Shown in pieces: positions 53,076 through 61,701 of a stretch of 64,000 bases of DNA (position 1 is its first letter; each line of letters starts with the position of its first letter). This stretch comes from Nisaea sediminum. GTDB taxonomy: Bacteria > Pseudomonadota > Alphaproteobacteria > Thalassobaculales > Thalassobaculaceae. The DNA is taken from the NCBI RefSeq assembly GCF_014904705.1, contig NZ_JACZCQ010000003.1, forward strand, positions 372,001-436,000, read 5' to 3'. A program made the position numbers and the translations under genes. The notes under the pieces are model-generated. The model had not been told where the DNA came from, did not search any database, and saw nothing but the letters and a program-made list of their open reading frames with translations.

Positions 53076-53103
53076 AGCGAGGGCGGCCGTGACCGCCCTC
53101 GCT
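53076..53103 (-). terminator. Intercistronic hairpin between TRAP binding-protein and permease genes
   Basis: AGCGAGGGCGG (53076-53086) pairs perfectly with CCGCCCTCGCT (53093-53103), loop of six. On the minus strand it stands 19 bases after the binding-protein stop and is followed by CGCTTTTAT. It fits a partial terminator or mRNA stabiliser that keeps binding-protein levels above those of the permease. Confidence 0.65.
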
Positions 53104-53122
53104 CCGGAAACGGGGCCCTGGG

Positions 53123-54067
53123 TTAGAGGACGCCTTTTTCCTTGTAGAACTTCATCGCACCCTTGTGGAGCGGAACGCCGGTCTCGACGGCCATGCTCTT
53201 CGGGTCGGCCTTGCCGACGGCCTTGGCGACGTTGGCGAGATCCGGAACGCTGGCGGCGAGGTTCTTCAGCACGTCATAGACGAGCTGCTCGTCGAGGTCG
53301 CAACGGGCGATGATGTGCGTGGAATAGCCGATCGTCGGAACCGCGTCGGCCTGGCCCGGATAGCTTCCGGCCGGAACCATGATGCGCTGGTAACCCGGGT
53401 TGATCTCTTTCATTTTCGCCAGACCGTCGTCCGGAACCGGGACGATCGTGATGTCGCGGGCGGAGGCGAGGTCCATGATGGCACCGGCCGGGACCGTGGA
53501 ACCGAGGGTGAACCAGTCGGAATTGCCGTCCTTAAGCTGGTTAACCGAGTCGGTGTAGGAACCGTAGCTGACACGGCTCATGTCATCGTAGCTCATGCCA
53601 TAGGCCTGCAGCAGGTGGCCGGTGATCGCTTCACCGGTGTTGCCTTTCTTCTGCGTGGTCAGGGCCTTGCCCTTGGTGTCGGCCGGCGAGCCGATGCCGG
53701 AATCCTTCAGCGCCACGATCTGGAAGTACTGCGGATAGAGCGTCGCGACGTTGCAGACATTGACCGCCTTCTCGGTGAACGGCGGCTTGCCGTTGATCGC
53801 GTCCACGGTGGAGACCGAGTTGGCGAAGCCGAAGTCGGCCTTGCCGCCCTCGACAGCCTTCACGTTGGCGATGCCGGCGCCCGGCAGGACCTGGACGCTG
53901 GAGCCGGACACATTGCTCTCGACGATGTTCTTGATCGCGCCGCCGAGCGGATACCAGGAACCGCCCTGCGGACCGGTCATCAGCTTGATGTTTTCGGCAT
54001 GTGCCGACGCGGCGAAACCGACGGCGAGCACGCCGGCGGCAAGGGTACGGATAACGGTCGAAGACAT
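53123..54067 (-). CDS. TAXI family TRAP transporter solute-binding subunit
   Basis: A 314-residue periplasmic binding protein with a Sec signal peptide (TLAAGVLAVGFAASAHA). TAXI-family marks are IKLMTGPQGGSWYPLGGAIKNI, NVKAVEGGKADFGFANSVST, LTTQKKGNTGEAITGHLL and DVLKNLAASV. It delivers an organic acid to the fused permease encoded 90 bases downstream. Four Cys-free stretches otherwise; the ligand is not known but the IlvD/Edd dehydratase gene that follows upstream on the same strand hints at an aldonic acid. A GGAGG ribosome site precedes the start. Confidence 0.92.
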   Translation of the reverse strand: MSSTVIRTLAAGVLAVGFAASAHAENIKLMTGPQGGSWYPLGGAIKNIVESNVSGSSVQVLPGAGIANVKAVEGGKADFGFANSVSTVDAINGKPPFTEKAVNVCNVATLYPQYFQIVALKDSGIGSPADTKGKALTTQKKGNTGEAITGHLLQAYGMSYDDMSRVSYGSYTDSVNQLKDGNSDWFTLGSTVPAGAIMDLASARDITIVPVPDDGLAKMKEINPGYQRIMVPAGSYPGQADAVPTIGYSTHIIARCDLDEQLVYDVLKNLAASVPDLANVAKAVGKADPKSMAVETGVPLHKGAMKFYKEKGVL

Positions 54068-54300
54068 TATTGCTTCCTCCTGAGGATGAAAAATTCGTTC
54101 TTCTCTTGCGGAACGATTTTGAAAGGTCGGTCACGCCGGCAATGCGGCGCGATCTCGGCCCACATACTCACGAACAACGACCTGCGGTGCAAGTCCGCCA
54201 CGCGCCGCAATTCCCTCGTTGTTGGAAAGACGGGCGGGGCATTTACGCATAAATCGGTCGGATCCGGGAAAATTCTGCGCGGTCGTTCCCGAGACCGTCT

Positions 54301-56025
54301 TCAGTGAATCTCCGGCTCCGGCGTCGGTTCCGTTCCTTCGAGCACGTCGAAGTCGCAGCCCTTGTCCGCCTGGGTGATATGACTGGCATAGATCGCGCCG
54401 AAACCGCGCTTGAATTTCGGCGTCGGAGCCACCCACGCCGCCTTGCGCGCGGCCATCTCCACCTCGTCGACATGCAGCTCAAGCTTGCGCCCCGGAATAT
54501 CGAGCGTGATGAGGTCGCCGTCCTTGACCAGCGCAAGCGGACCGCCGACGAAGCTTTCCGGCGCCACGTGCAGCACGCAGGTGCCGTAGCTCGTGCCGCT
54601 CATGCGCGCGTCAGAGATCCGCACCATGTCGCGCACGCCTTCCTGCAGCAGCTTTTTCGGGATCGGCAGCATGCCCCATTCCGGCATTCCCGGACCACCC
54701 TGCGGGCCGGCATTCTGCAGGACAAGGACCGAATCCTTCGTGACGTTCAAGTCCGGATCGTCGATCCGCGCTGACATGTCGTTGTAGTCGCGGAACACCA
54801 CGGCCGGACCGGTATGCTTGTGCAGCGACGGGTCGGCGGCGATGTGCTTGATGATCGCTCCGTCCGGCGCGAGATTGCCGCGCAGCACGGCGAGCCCGCC
54901 CTCGGCATTGAGCGCGTTGCCCCGGCGCCGGATGACATCCTCGTTGTAGATGTCCTTGCCCTGGATGTTCTCCCCGAGGGTCTTGCCGTTCACCGTCATG
55001 CAGTCGAGATGCAGGATGTCCTTCAACTCGTTCAGCAGGCCCGCGAGCCCGCCCGCATAGAAGAAATCCTCCATCAGGTACTTGCCCGACGGCCGGATGT
55101 TGGCAAGGAACGGAGTGCGCTTGGAGATCTCGTCAAAACGCTCCAGATCGAGCTCGACGCCGAGCCGTCCGGCCATTGCGACCAGATGCACCACGGCGTT
55201 GGTCGAGCCGCCCATCGCCATCACCGTGGTGATCGCGTTCTCGAACGCCTCGTTGGTGAAGATGTCCGACGGCTTCACGTCCTCCCAGACCATCTCCACG
55301 ATGCGCCGCCCGGTGCGGGTCGCCATGCGGGAATGGTTGCTGTCGGCAGCCGGGATCGAGCCGGCGTCTGCGAGCGTCAGACCGAGCGCTTCGGCGGCGC
55401 ACATCATGGTCGCGGCCGTGCCCATGGTCATGCAGGTGCCAGGTGTGCGAGCGATGCCGTCCTCGATCTCTTCCCAGTCATCCTCGGTGATGTTGCCGGC
55501 CCTGAGCTCGGCCCAGTATTTCCAGGTGTCGCTGCCGGAGCCGAGCGTCTTGCCGCGCCAGTTGCCGCGCAGCATCGGACCCGCCGGAACGAAAATCGAC
55601 GGGATATTCATGCTCGCCGCGCCCATGAACAGCGCCGGCGTGGTCTTATCGCAGCCACCGAGCAGCACCGCGCCGTCGCAGGGATAGGAGCGCAGCAGCT
55701 CCTCGGTCTCCAGCGCCAGCAGGTTGCGGTACATCATCGTGGTCGGTTTCTGGAACGGCTCGGAGAGCGAGATCGCCGGCATCTCCACCGGGAAGCCGCC
55801 AGCCTGCCAGATGCCCCGCTTCACCTCTTCCGCACGGTCGCGGAAGTGAGTGTGACAGGGGTTGATGTCGGACCAGGTATTGATGATCGCGATCACCGGC
55901 TTGCCGGCCCAGTCTTCGCGGGCATAGCCCATCTGCTTTGCCCGCGAACGGTGGCCGAAGGACCTGAGGTCGTCGACCCCGTACCAGCGATAGCTTCGCA
56001 AGTCCTTATAGGATTTGCGCGTCAT
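54301..56025 (-). CDS. IlvD/Edd family dehydratase, probable aldonic acid dehydratase
   Basis: A 574-residue Fe-S-dependent dehydratase. Conserved marks are NTWSDINPCHTHFRDRAEEV (first Cys ligand), LLGGCDKTTPALFMGAAS, a Mg-binding GTCMTMGTAATM region, and SDARMSGTSYGTCVLHVAPE. The sequence pattern is closest to the sugar-acid branch (L-arabinonate, D-xylonate or D-gluconate-type dehydratases) rather than dihydroxyacid dehydratase of amino-acid synthesis; length matches. It would form 2-keto-3-deoxy acids, the substrate class of the XylX-like enzyme at 17184. It lies in line with the TRAP transporter on the same strand. Confidence 0.9.
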   Translation of the reverse strand: MTRKSYKDLRSYRWYGVDDLRSFGHRSRAKQMGYAREDWAGKPVIAIINTWSDINPCHTHFRDRAEEVKRGIWQAGGFPVEMPAISLSEPFQKPTTMMYRNLLALETEELLRSYPCDGAVLLGGCDKTTPALFMGAASMNIPSIFVPAGPMLRGNWRGKTLGSGSDTWKYWAELRAGNITEDDWEEIEDGIARTPGTCMTMGTAATMMCAAEALGLTLADAGSIPAADSNHSRMATRTGRRIVEMVWEDVKPSDIFTNEAFENAITTVMAMGGSTNAVVHLVAMAGRLGVELDLERFDEISKRTPFLANIRPSGKYLMEDFFYAGGLAGLLNELKDILHLDCMTVNGKTLGENIQGKDIYNEDVIRRRGNALNAEGGLAVLRGNLAPDGAIIKHIAADPSLHKHTGPAVVFRDYNDMSARIDDPDLNVTKDSVLVLQNAGPQGGPGMPEWGMLPIPKKLLQEGVRDMVRISDARMSGTSYGTCVLHVAPESFVGGPLALVKDGDLITLDIPGRKLELHVDEVEMAARKAAWVAPTPKFKRGFGAIYASHITQADKGCDFDVLEGTEPTPEPEIH

Positions 56026-56087
56026 GACATTCTCCCCTGTGCCCGCCCGGTTTGCCGGCGGCTCTTGTCTACTAAGGTCAGCAATTC

Positions 56088-56570
56088 TTAAAGCGGTTTT
56101 TCGAGCACGATTTCCAGCGGATCAAAGCCGCAGCCACGGCAGGCTGCCAGCGCCGCTGCATTGCGTGCAAGAGAATGGATTCTGAGCCGTCGCGCGCCCT
56201 GGGCACGAAGGTGATTTTCGATCGCCCCGAGAAGCTGCTGCGCGATGTCCTTGCCGCGCCAGCGCGAGAGCACATAGATGTCGGAGATGTAGCCGTGCGA
56301 GGCCAGTTCCGGGAAATTCAGCGGATCCTGGTCGACCGCCATCCAGCCAGCCACGAAACCGGCGATATCGTCGCCGACCCAGGCGATGAAAATTGCGCCG
56401 CCGCCCTCTTCCGCCGAATGGATCAGGTAATCGACGTGATCGTCGGCGACACGTTCGCCCGGCTGCCGGGCCTGATGCAGGTAGCGCTCGTAATTCTTCA
56501 GCTCCCGGACCAGTTCGGTCAGTCCGTCCCGGTCACTCGCGCGGGCCGGCAAAATCTCCACTTCATCCAT
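56088..56570 (-). CDS. GNAT family N-acetyltransferase
   Basis: A 160-residue GCN5-related acetyltransferase. Motif A is RWRGKDIAQQLLGAIENHLRAQGAR, a slightly deviant Q/R-x-x-G-x-G/A acetyl-CoA-binding site. The N-terminal strand is LPARASDRDGLTELV and the final strands are ARRLRIHSLARNAAALAAC and CGFDPLEIVLEKPL. The substrate is unknown; this size is typical of single-domain GNATs that acetylate amines, protein ends or antibiotics. It sits alone between the dehydratase and the CoA-transferase B gene on the same strand. Confidence 0.82.
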   Translation of the reverse strand: MDEVEILPARASDRDGLTELVRELKNYERYLHQARQPGERVADDHVDYLIHSAEEGGGAIFIAWVGDDIAGFVAGWMAVDQDPLNFPELASHGYISDIYVLSRWRGKDIAQQLLGAIENHLRAQGARRLRIHSLARNAAALAACRGCGFDPLEIVLEKPL

Positions 56571-56681
56571 GACTTAGGCGAGCCCCCGGAATTGGCGCCG
56601 AACGCGAACCGCGCCCGGCACCGAAGTGAAACCGTGCAAGCTCAGCGAGTCAACAGATGCGCACATCCGGGTGAAGCGGCG

Positions 56682-57386
56682 CTAAACCGCCGGAGCCGCC
56701 AGAACGCTGCAGTCCGGCGCCAAGGTCAATTTCGGCTCGGTCAGTTCCTGCAGCGCTTCCAGCGTCATGCCTTCCACCATCTCGCGCACGACCAGCCCTT
56801 CCGGTGTGACATCGATCGCGGCCAGGTCAGTGAAGACCTTGGTGACGACTTTCTGCGCGGTCAGCGGGTAGCTGCATTTCTTGACCAGTTTAGGCTCGCC
56901 CTTGCGGGTGACGTGATCGGTCAGCACCCAGACCTGCTTCGCGCCGGCGGCGAGATCCATCGCGCCACCCACACCCGGCGGGAATTTCGGGTTTTCGGTG
57001 GTCCAGTTCGCCAGATCGCCGCTCTCCGACACCTCGAACGCGCCCAGCAGCGCGAGATCGATATGCCCGCCCCGGATCATCACGAAGGCGTCCGAATGAA
57101 CGAAAAAGGAGCCGCCCGGAACCAGCGTGATCGGGTCCTTGGACGCATTGATCAGCTCCGGGTCTTCCTTGCCCTGCTCCGGCGCCGGACCGACGCCGAG
57201 GATCCCATTTTCACTATGCAAAACGATCTCGCGGTCCGCAGGCATGAAATTCGCGCAGGTGGTCGGCAAACCGATCCCGAGATTGACGAAACTTCCATCT
57301 GGAATCTCATTGGCCGCCCGCCAAGCAACTTGATTTCGCGTGAGTTTTTTGACCGCCTCGTCCCGGGCTTCAGCTTCCAATGCCAT
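56682..57386 (-). CDS. CoA transferase subunit B (3-oxoacid/3-oxoadipate type)
   Basis: A 234-residue beta subunit of a family I CoA transferase. The catalytic Glu is in IVLHSENGILGVGP, and NLGIGLPTTCANFMP and VPGGSFFVHSDAF are typical. It needs the alpha subunit, encoded separately at 58840-59526. The complex moves CoA from succinyl-CoA to a 3-oxo acid (acetoacetate or 3-oxoadipate). ATG 57386 has GGAG seven bases upstream, so I do not use the longer frame. Normally A and B genes are adjacent on one strand; here a divergently read aminotransferase gene lies between them. Confidence 0.9.
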   Translation of the reverse strand: MALEAEARDEAVKKLTRNQVAWRAANEIPDGSFVNLGIGLPTTCANFMPADREIVLHSENGILGVGPAPEQGKEDPELINASKDPITLVPGGSFFVHSDAFVMIRGGHIDLALLGAFEVSESGDLANWTTENPKFPPGVGGAMDLAAGAKQVWVLTDHVTRKGEPKLVKKCSYPLTAQKVVTKVFTDLAAIDVTPEGLVVREMVEGMTLEALQELTEPKLTLAPDCSVLAAPAV

Positions 57387-57607
57387 AACGGCGCTCCAGA
57401 TTGGTTCGAATTTGGCGCCCATCATAACGGCAAATGCCTGATTTTGAAGTATTGCCGCTTTGCGCGGAGAAACTTATAACTCGGTCCGCACATCCCCGAT
57501 AAGCGGGATTCTTCGCGGACCAACCCACGAAAATCGCGGATTGCGCCAGCCCCCGGACGAAGGACGTTTCGCCCGTGGAGTGGCGCGACAGAACTGGGAG
57601 TACCCTT

Positions 57608-58813
57608 ATGTCTTACAGTGTTCATCGCGGCCGTCACCTCCTGAACACCCCGGGCCCGACCAATGTGCCCGAGCGCGTGCTGCGAGCTATGGTCCGCAAT
57701 CCGATGGACCTGAGCGATCCGGTGCCCCTCGCGGTGATCGAGTCCTGCTTCCAGGACCTTAAGAAGATCTTCCAGACCGAGCACGAGATCTTCATGTACG
57801 CGGCCAACGGCCACGGTGCCTGGGAAGCCGCTCTGGTCAATACCATGTCGCCGGGCGACCTGTTACTCGTGCCCGAACTCGGCAATTTCTCGACCGGTTG
57901 GGGCGAGATGGCGGAAGCGCTGCAGATGCGCATAGAGACCATCAAGGGCGACTGGCGCCGGGCGATCGATCCGGAGAAGATCCGCGAGCGCCTCGCTGCC
58001 GACAAGAACCACGAGATCAAGGGCCTGCTCATCGTCCAGACCGACACGGCGACGAGCGTGACCTGCGACGTGCCGTCGATTCGCAAGGCGATCGACGATG
58101 CCGGCCATCCGGCCCTGCTGCTGGTCGACACGATCCCGACCCTGGCCGTGACCGACTTCCGCATGGACGAATGGGGCGTGGACGTCGCCGTCACCGCCTC
58201 GCAGAAGGGGCTCATGATGCCGCCGGGCCTCGGCTTCGTGGCCGCCTCACCGAAAGCCCTTGAAATTCACAAGAAGACGACGTCGCAGCGCCGCTACTGG
58301 GACTGGTCGCTGCGCCTCGCCTCCGAAAGCTACCGCACCTTCTGCGGCACCAGCCCGCAAAGCCAGCTTTACGGCCTCCGCGCCGCGCTCGACATGCTGC
58401 TCGAGGAAGGCCTGGAGAACGTCTTCGCCCGCCACAAGCGGCTCGCCGAAGCAACCCGGCGCTGCGTCGAGCATTGGGGCAAGGCCGGCGCGATGGAACT
58501 GAATGCGGTGGTCCCGGAAGAACGCGCGGACGGCGTGACCACGATCCTCCTGAAGGAAGGCATCGACGGGAACCTGATCCGCAATGTCTGCCGGGACGAG
58601 ATGCAATGTGCTCTCGGCGGCGGTCTCCGGAACCTGAACGGCAAGGCGTTCCGGATCGGTCATATGGGCGACATGAACGAGCCTCTGCTCTACGGCGCCC
58701 TCGCCACGGTCGAGGCGACGCTGTCTTACCTGGATGTCCCGCACGAGCCGGGCGGCGTCACCAAGGCGATCGACTATCTGGTCGGTGAGCGGAAAAAGTC
58801 CCGGGACGCCTGA
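57608..58813 (+). CDS. Class V aminotransferase, serine/aspartate-glyoxylate type
   Basis: A 401-residue PLP-dependent class V aminotransferase. NTPGPTNVPERV at the N terminus, YAANGHGAWEAALVNTMSPGD, VDTIPTLAVTDF (Asp that holds PLP) and the PLP-Lys segment VTASQKGLMMPPGLGF are diagnostic of the serine-glyoxylate/alanine-glyoxylate group, which includes the aspartate:glyoxylate aminotransferase BhcA. ATG 57608 follows GGGAG by seven bases. It lies between the two CoA-transferase subunit genes, on the other strand. No other beta-hydroxyaspartate-cycle genes are nearby, so donor specificity is open. Confidence 0.9.
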   Translation: MSYSVHRGRHLLNTPGPTNVPERVLRAMVRNPMDLSDPVPLAVIESCFQDLKKIFQTEHEIFMYAANGHGAWEAALVNTMSPGDLLLVPELGNFSTGWGEMAEALQMRIETIKGDWRRAIDPEKIRERLAADKNHEIKGLLIVQTDTATSVTCDVPSIRKAIDDAGHPALLLVDTIPTLAVTDFRMDEWGVDVAVTASQKGLMMPPGLGFVAASPKALEIHKKTTSQRRYWDWSLRLASESYRTFCGTSPQSQLYGLRAALDMLLEEGLENVFARHKRLAEATRRCVEHWGKAGAMELNAVVPEERADGVTTILLKEGIDGNLIRNVCRDEMQCALGGGLRNLNGKAFRIGHMGDMNEPLLYGALATVEATLSYLDVPHEPGGVTKAIDYLVGERKKSRDA

Positions 58814-58839
58814 TCCCGGTTCTTTTCCTCAGAGGAAAC

Positions 58840-59526
58840 TCAGGCCGCGGAAGCGGCTTCCGCCGGGACGTGCAGCACGCGGTCGACGAAGATGCTCGGG
58901 GTGACGATGGTTTCCGGGTTCATCTGGCCGAGTTCGACGATATTGCGCGCCTCGACGATAGTGAGCTCCGCCGCCATCGCCATGACCGGACCGAAATTCC
59001 GTGCCGACTTGTTGTAGGTCAGATTGCCCCAGCGGTCGGCATATTCCGCCTCGACCAGCGCGACATCGCCCTTCAACGGATATTCGAGCACATATTCGCG
59101 CCCGTCGATTTCCCGGACTTCCTTGCCCTCGGCGAGCTTCGTGCCGACCCCGGTCGGCGTATAGAAAGCGCCAATCCCCGCTCCGGCCGCCCGCATGCGC
59201 TCGCTGAGCGTGCCTTGCGGCACCAGTTCGAGTTCGATCTTGCCGGCCGCGTAAAGTTCGTCGAACGCAATCGATCCCGCCGAACGCGGATAGGAGCAGA
59301 TGATCCGGCGCACCCGGCCCTCGCGCAGCAATGCGGCGAGGCCCTTGTCCCCGGTTCCCGCGTTGTTCGATACCACTGTCAGGTCGCGCGATCCTTGGTC
59401 GAGCAAGGCATGGATGAGGTCCGTCGGAACGCCTGCGTTCCCGAACCCCGAAATCAGCACCGTGCTTCCGTCCCCGATCCCCTGCACGGCTTCCGCGCGG
59501 GACTGGACGATTTTGTTAATCGCCAC
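58840..59526 (-). CDS. CoA transferase subunit A (3-oxoacid/3-oxoadipate type)
   Basis: A 228-residue alpha subunit of a family I CoA transferase. The GSTVLISGFGNAGVPTDLI segment forms the N-terminal glycine-rich loop; GAFYTPTGVGTKLAEGKEVR and ADRWGNLTYNKSARNFGPVM are conserved. It pairs with the B subunit at 56682-57386. Both are on the minus strand with the A gene upstream in transcription order, but an opposite-strand aminotransferase gene intervenes. The complex would handle acetoacetate, 3-oxoadipate or another 3-oxo acid. Confidence 0.9.
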   Translation of the reverse strand: MAINKIVQSRAEAVQGIGDGSTVLISGFGNAGVPTDLIHALLDQGSRDLTVVSNNAGTGDKGLAALLREGRVRRIICSYPRSAGSIAFDELYAAGKIELELVPQGTLSERMRAAGAGIGAFYTPTGVGTKLAEGKEVREIDGREYVLEYPLKGDVALVEAEYADRWGNLTYNKSARNFGPVMAMAAELTIVEARNIVELGQMNPETIVTPSIFVDRVLHVPAEAASAA

Positions 59527-59673
59527 GATCGACCCTTTCTTGGTGAATTCAACGAGTACAGGGCGTCTTTATGACGGCGGACCGGCGCTGCGTCCAGAGG
59601 GCTTTCCGAGCACCGTTCGGAGGGCGGAAAATCCGCAACCTTTAACCAAACATTAAACGTGCTCCCATATTGT

Positions 59674-60882
59674 ATGCTCATGAGCACCCTTCACTACATC
59701 TCCAAAGAGGCGCTGGAGCATGTGTTGCACCAGCATTGTCTTTGGCTGGACGACCCTACCGCCGGTCGCCCGGCGGACCTTTCGGAAACCAATCTTTTCG
59801 GAAGCGATTTGCGGCGGCTGAAGCTGCAAAAAGCGCTGATGCGCGGCGCGAACCTCCAGGGCGCCAATCTTGAAGGCGCGGATCTTTCAGGAGCCGATCT
59901 CACAGGCGCCGATTTGATGTCTGCCAATCTCCGCGGCGCGAAGCTGGAGAAGACGAACTTCAGCCACGCGATCATCGCGTCGGTCGATTTTACCGATGCC
60001 GACATGCGCGGTGCCAATCTCACCCGCACGCGCGGCCGCGTCGCCGAGACCACCTGGTCCGGCGTCGAGACCGAAGTGACCCCGCTCAATCTCTCCCACG
60101 CCCGGCTGCATCACGCGAACATGGAACGTGCCGACCTTTCCGGCGCGATCCTGGAGGATGCGGACCTCTCCGGCGCCAATCTGGAGCGGACCAATCTTTC
60201 CCACGCACGGCTCTGTGGTGCGACCTTGCGCAATGCCAAGCTTGTCGGAGCCGCCCTCGACGCGGCGGATCTCAGCCGCTCGGTCGCGACTGGCGCGGAC
60301 CTCTCCGGCGCGATCCTGAAAGGCGCTCTTCTGAAAGGCGCAAACATGATTGGCGCCCGGATCAAGAACACGGACCTCTCCGGCGTGGACATGTCCACGG
60401 TCCGGCTCCACGGGGCGATGGACCCGGTTTCCGTGGAACTCCACCGTCGCCTGATTGAGCATGATTTCTGGGTTACCACCGGAGGCGCGCGCGGCGCCCG
60501 GGCCGATCTCGACGGCGCCAATCTGGACAATGCGGATCTGCGGAACCTCAACCTGAGCGGCGCGCAGATGCGCGGCGTCAGCTTTCGCGGCGCGCAGTTC
60601 AACGGCTCGATGCTGATCCTCGCCGATCTTTCGAATTCGGACTTCGAAATGGCGAGCCTGAAAGGCTGCAATCTCTCCGGCGCCAGCCTCTGGGGCTGCA
60701 ATCTGCGCGGCGCCGATCTGACCGATGCCGTGATCCAGCCGGCGCCGATCAGTGCCAGCGACGGCAGCAAAGCCGGACGTGTACGCAAGACCAACCTGCG
60801 CGCCACAAATCTCGAGAATGCGCTCCTCGCCCCCCTCGATCCGGAGCTCGTGCTCTTGGATGAGTCGCGCGCTGCGAGCTGA
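59674..60882 (+). CDS. Pentapeptide-repeat protein
   Basis: A 402-residue protein almost entirely of A(D/N)LxX pentapeptide repeats, predicted to form a right-handed quadrilateral beta-helix. About 45 leading residues form a helix (EALEHVLHQHCLWL). Two repeat blocks (about 45-240 and 275-385) are split by a non-repeat linker HRRLIEHDFWVTTGGARGA. It has no signal peptide, so is probably cytoplasmic; such proteins include gyrase-protecting mimics of DNA and others of unknown role. ATG 59674 and 59680 are both plausible starts. It has no obvious operon partner. Confidence 0.85.
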   Translation: MLMSTLHYISKEALEHVLHQHCLWLDDPTAGRPADLSETNLFGSDLRRLKLQKALMRGANLQGANLEGADLSGADLTGADLMSANLRGAKLEKTNFSHAIIASVDFTDADMRGANLTRTRGRVAETTWSGVETEVTPLNLSHARLHHANMERADLSGAILEDADLSGANLERTNLSHARLCGATLRNAKLVGAALDAADLSRSVATGADLSGAILKGALLKGANMIGARIKNTDLSGVDMSTVRLHGAMDPVSVELHRRLIEHDFWVTTGGARGARADLDGANLDNADLRNLNLSGAQMRGVSFRGAQFNGSMLILADLSNSDFEMASLKGCNLSGASLWGCNLRGADLTDAVIQPAPISASDGSKAGRVRKTNLRATNLENALLAPLDPELVLLDESRAAS

Positions 60883-60912
60883 TCGCTCAAGCAAAAAAAC
60901 AGACCGCAGAGA

Positions 60913-61602
60913 CTATTCAGGCGGGCGGGCGGACCGGACGCGGTGACGCAATTCAGAAAGGGTTACGTTCGCCACGCTCTTCAGAGGCAGCAATCCACCC
61001 AGCCCCATCCGGAGCGTATGCTCGATCTTGTCCTTCGAGTAGCGCACCACCGGATCGCTGATGGCGATCACGAGAGCCGCGGAAAGCGCCTGCTTGATCC
61101 GCGGCCGGTTGGCCAGGATCAGATCCGCGATCTCGTTCTCATAGACATGTATATAGACGCGACCGACACATTCGAACTTGTCGATCGAGGGATCTCCCGT
61201 GTTCGGCGAAGCCACGATTTCGTCCGGGAACGGAAGCGCCTGCGCGGCATTCGCGATGGCGACCATCCTCAGGCGCAGGACATGTGCGATCACGGACATG
61301 CCGGCAAACACGCCCGTGACACGCATGATCCCCATGTAGTTCGCAGAGGCGAAGACCGGCGTATCGAACGCGAGTTCGGAAGCGAAGTTCAGCACGTAAA
61401 TCCCGAGCGCCAGAAGCATGCTCACGGAAGAGAGAATCGCTGTCGCAACAGTTGCCAGCCAGAGGAAATAGGTGAAGTCGACGCCTTCAACCTGCGGCGC
61501 GGACGCGACCGACTGGGCCGCACGCGACGACGCGCCGGAGGTCGCGGTTTTGGGAGCTTTGGCGCCCGGCGCGGCGGCCGGCTTCTTAGGTTCCTCGGAC
61601 AC
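60913..61602 (-). CDS. Unrecognised membrane protein
   Basis: A 229-residue protein with a low-complexity Ala/Pro/Ser N terminus (about 40 residues), a transmembrane segment near 46-72 (LWLATVATAILSSVSMLLAL), a second, weaker hydrophobic segment near 88-112 and a soluble C-terminal domain with IDKFECVGRVYIHVYENEIA and a closing amphipathic region. The C-terminal half faintly resembles the FliL periplasmic domain, but I do not trust it. It is in line with the EAL protein upstream on the same strand, 99 bases from it, and could be functionally linked. Function unknown. Confidence 0.55.
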   Translation of the reverse strand: MSEEPKKPAAAPGAKAPKTATSGASSRAAQSVASAPQVEGVDFTYFLWLATVATAILSSVSMLLALGIYVLNFASELAFDTPVFASANYMGIMRVTGVFAGMSVIAHVLRLRMVAIANAAQALPFPDEIVASPNTGDPSIDKFECVGRVYIHVYENEIADLILANRPRIKQALSAALVIAISDPVVRYSKDKIEHTLRMGLGGLLPLKSVANVTLSELRHRVRSARPPE

Positions 61603-61701
61603 CTCTAGGCTTCCTCAGCGCAAAGCGGACGGAACCGCATGCACAAATCAAGATCGAGAATTTCCATTCTTTTCCGGACAGCGACCAGCATCTAACGCGC
61701 T

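Noticed and set aside
59800-60840. Regular 15-base periodicity suggestive of a tandem repeat or CRISPR-like array
   Set aside because: The period comes from pentapeptide repeats in a coding gene; there are no identical repeats separated by unique spacers.
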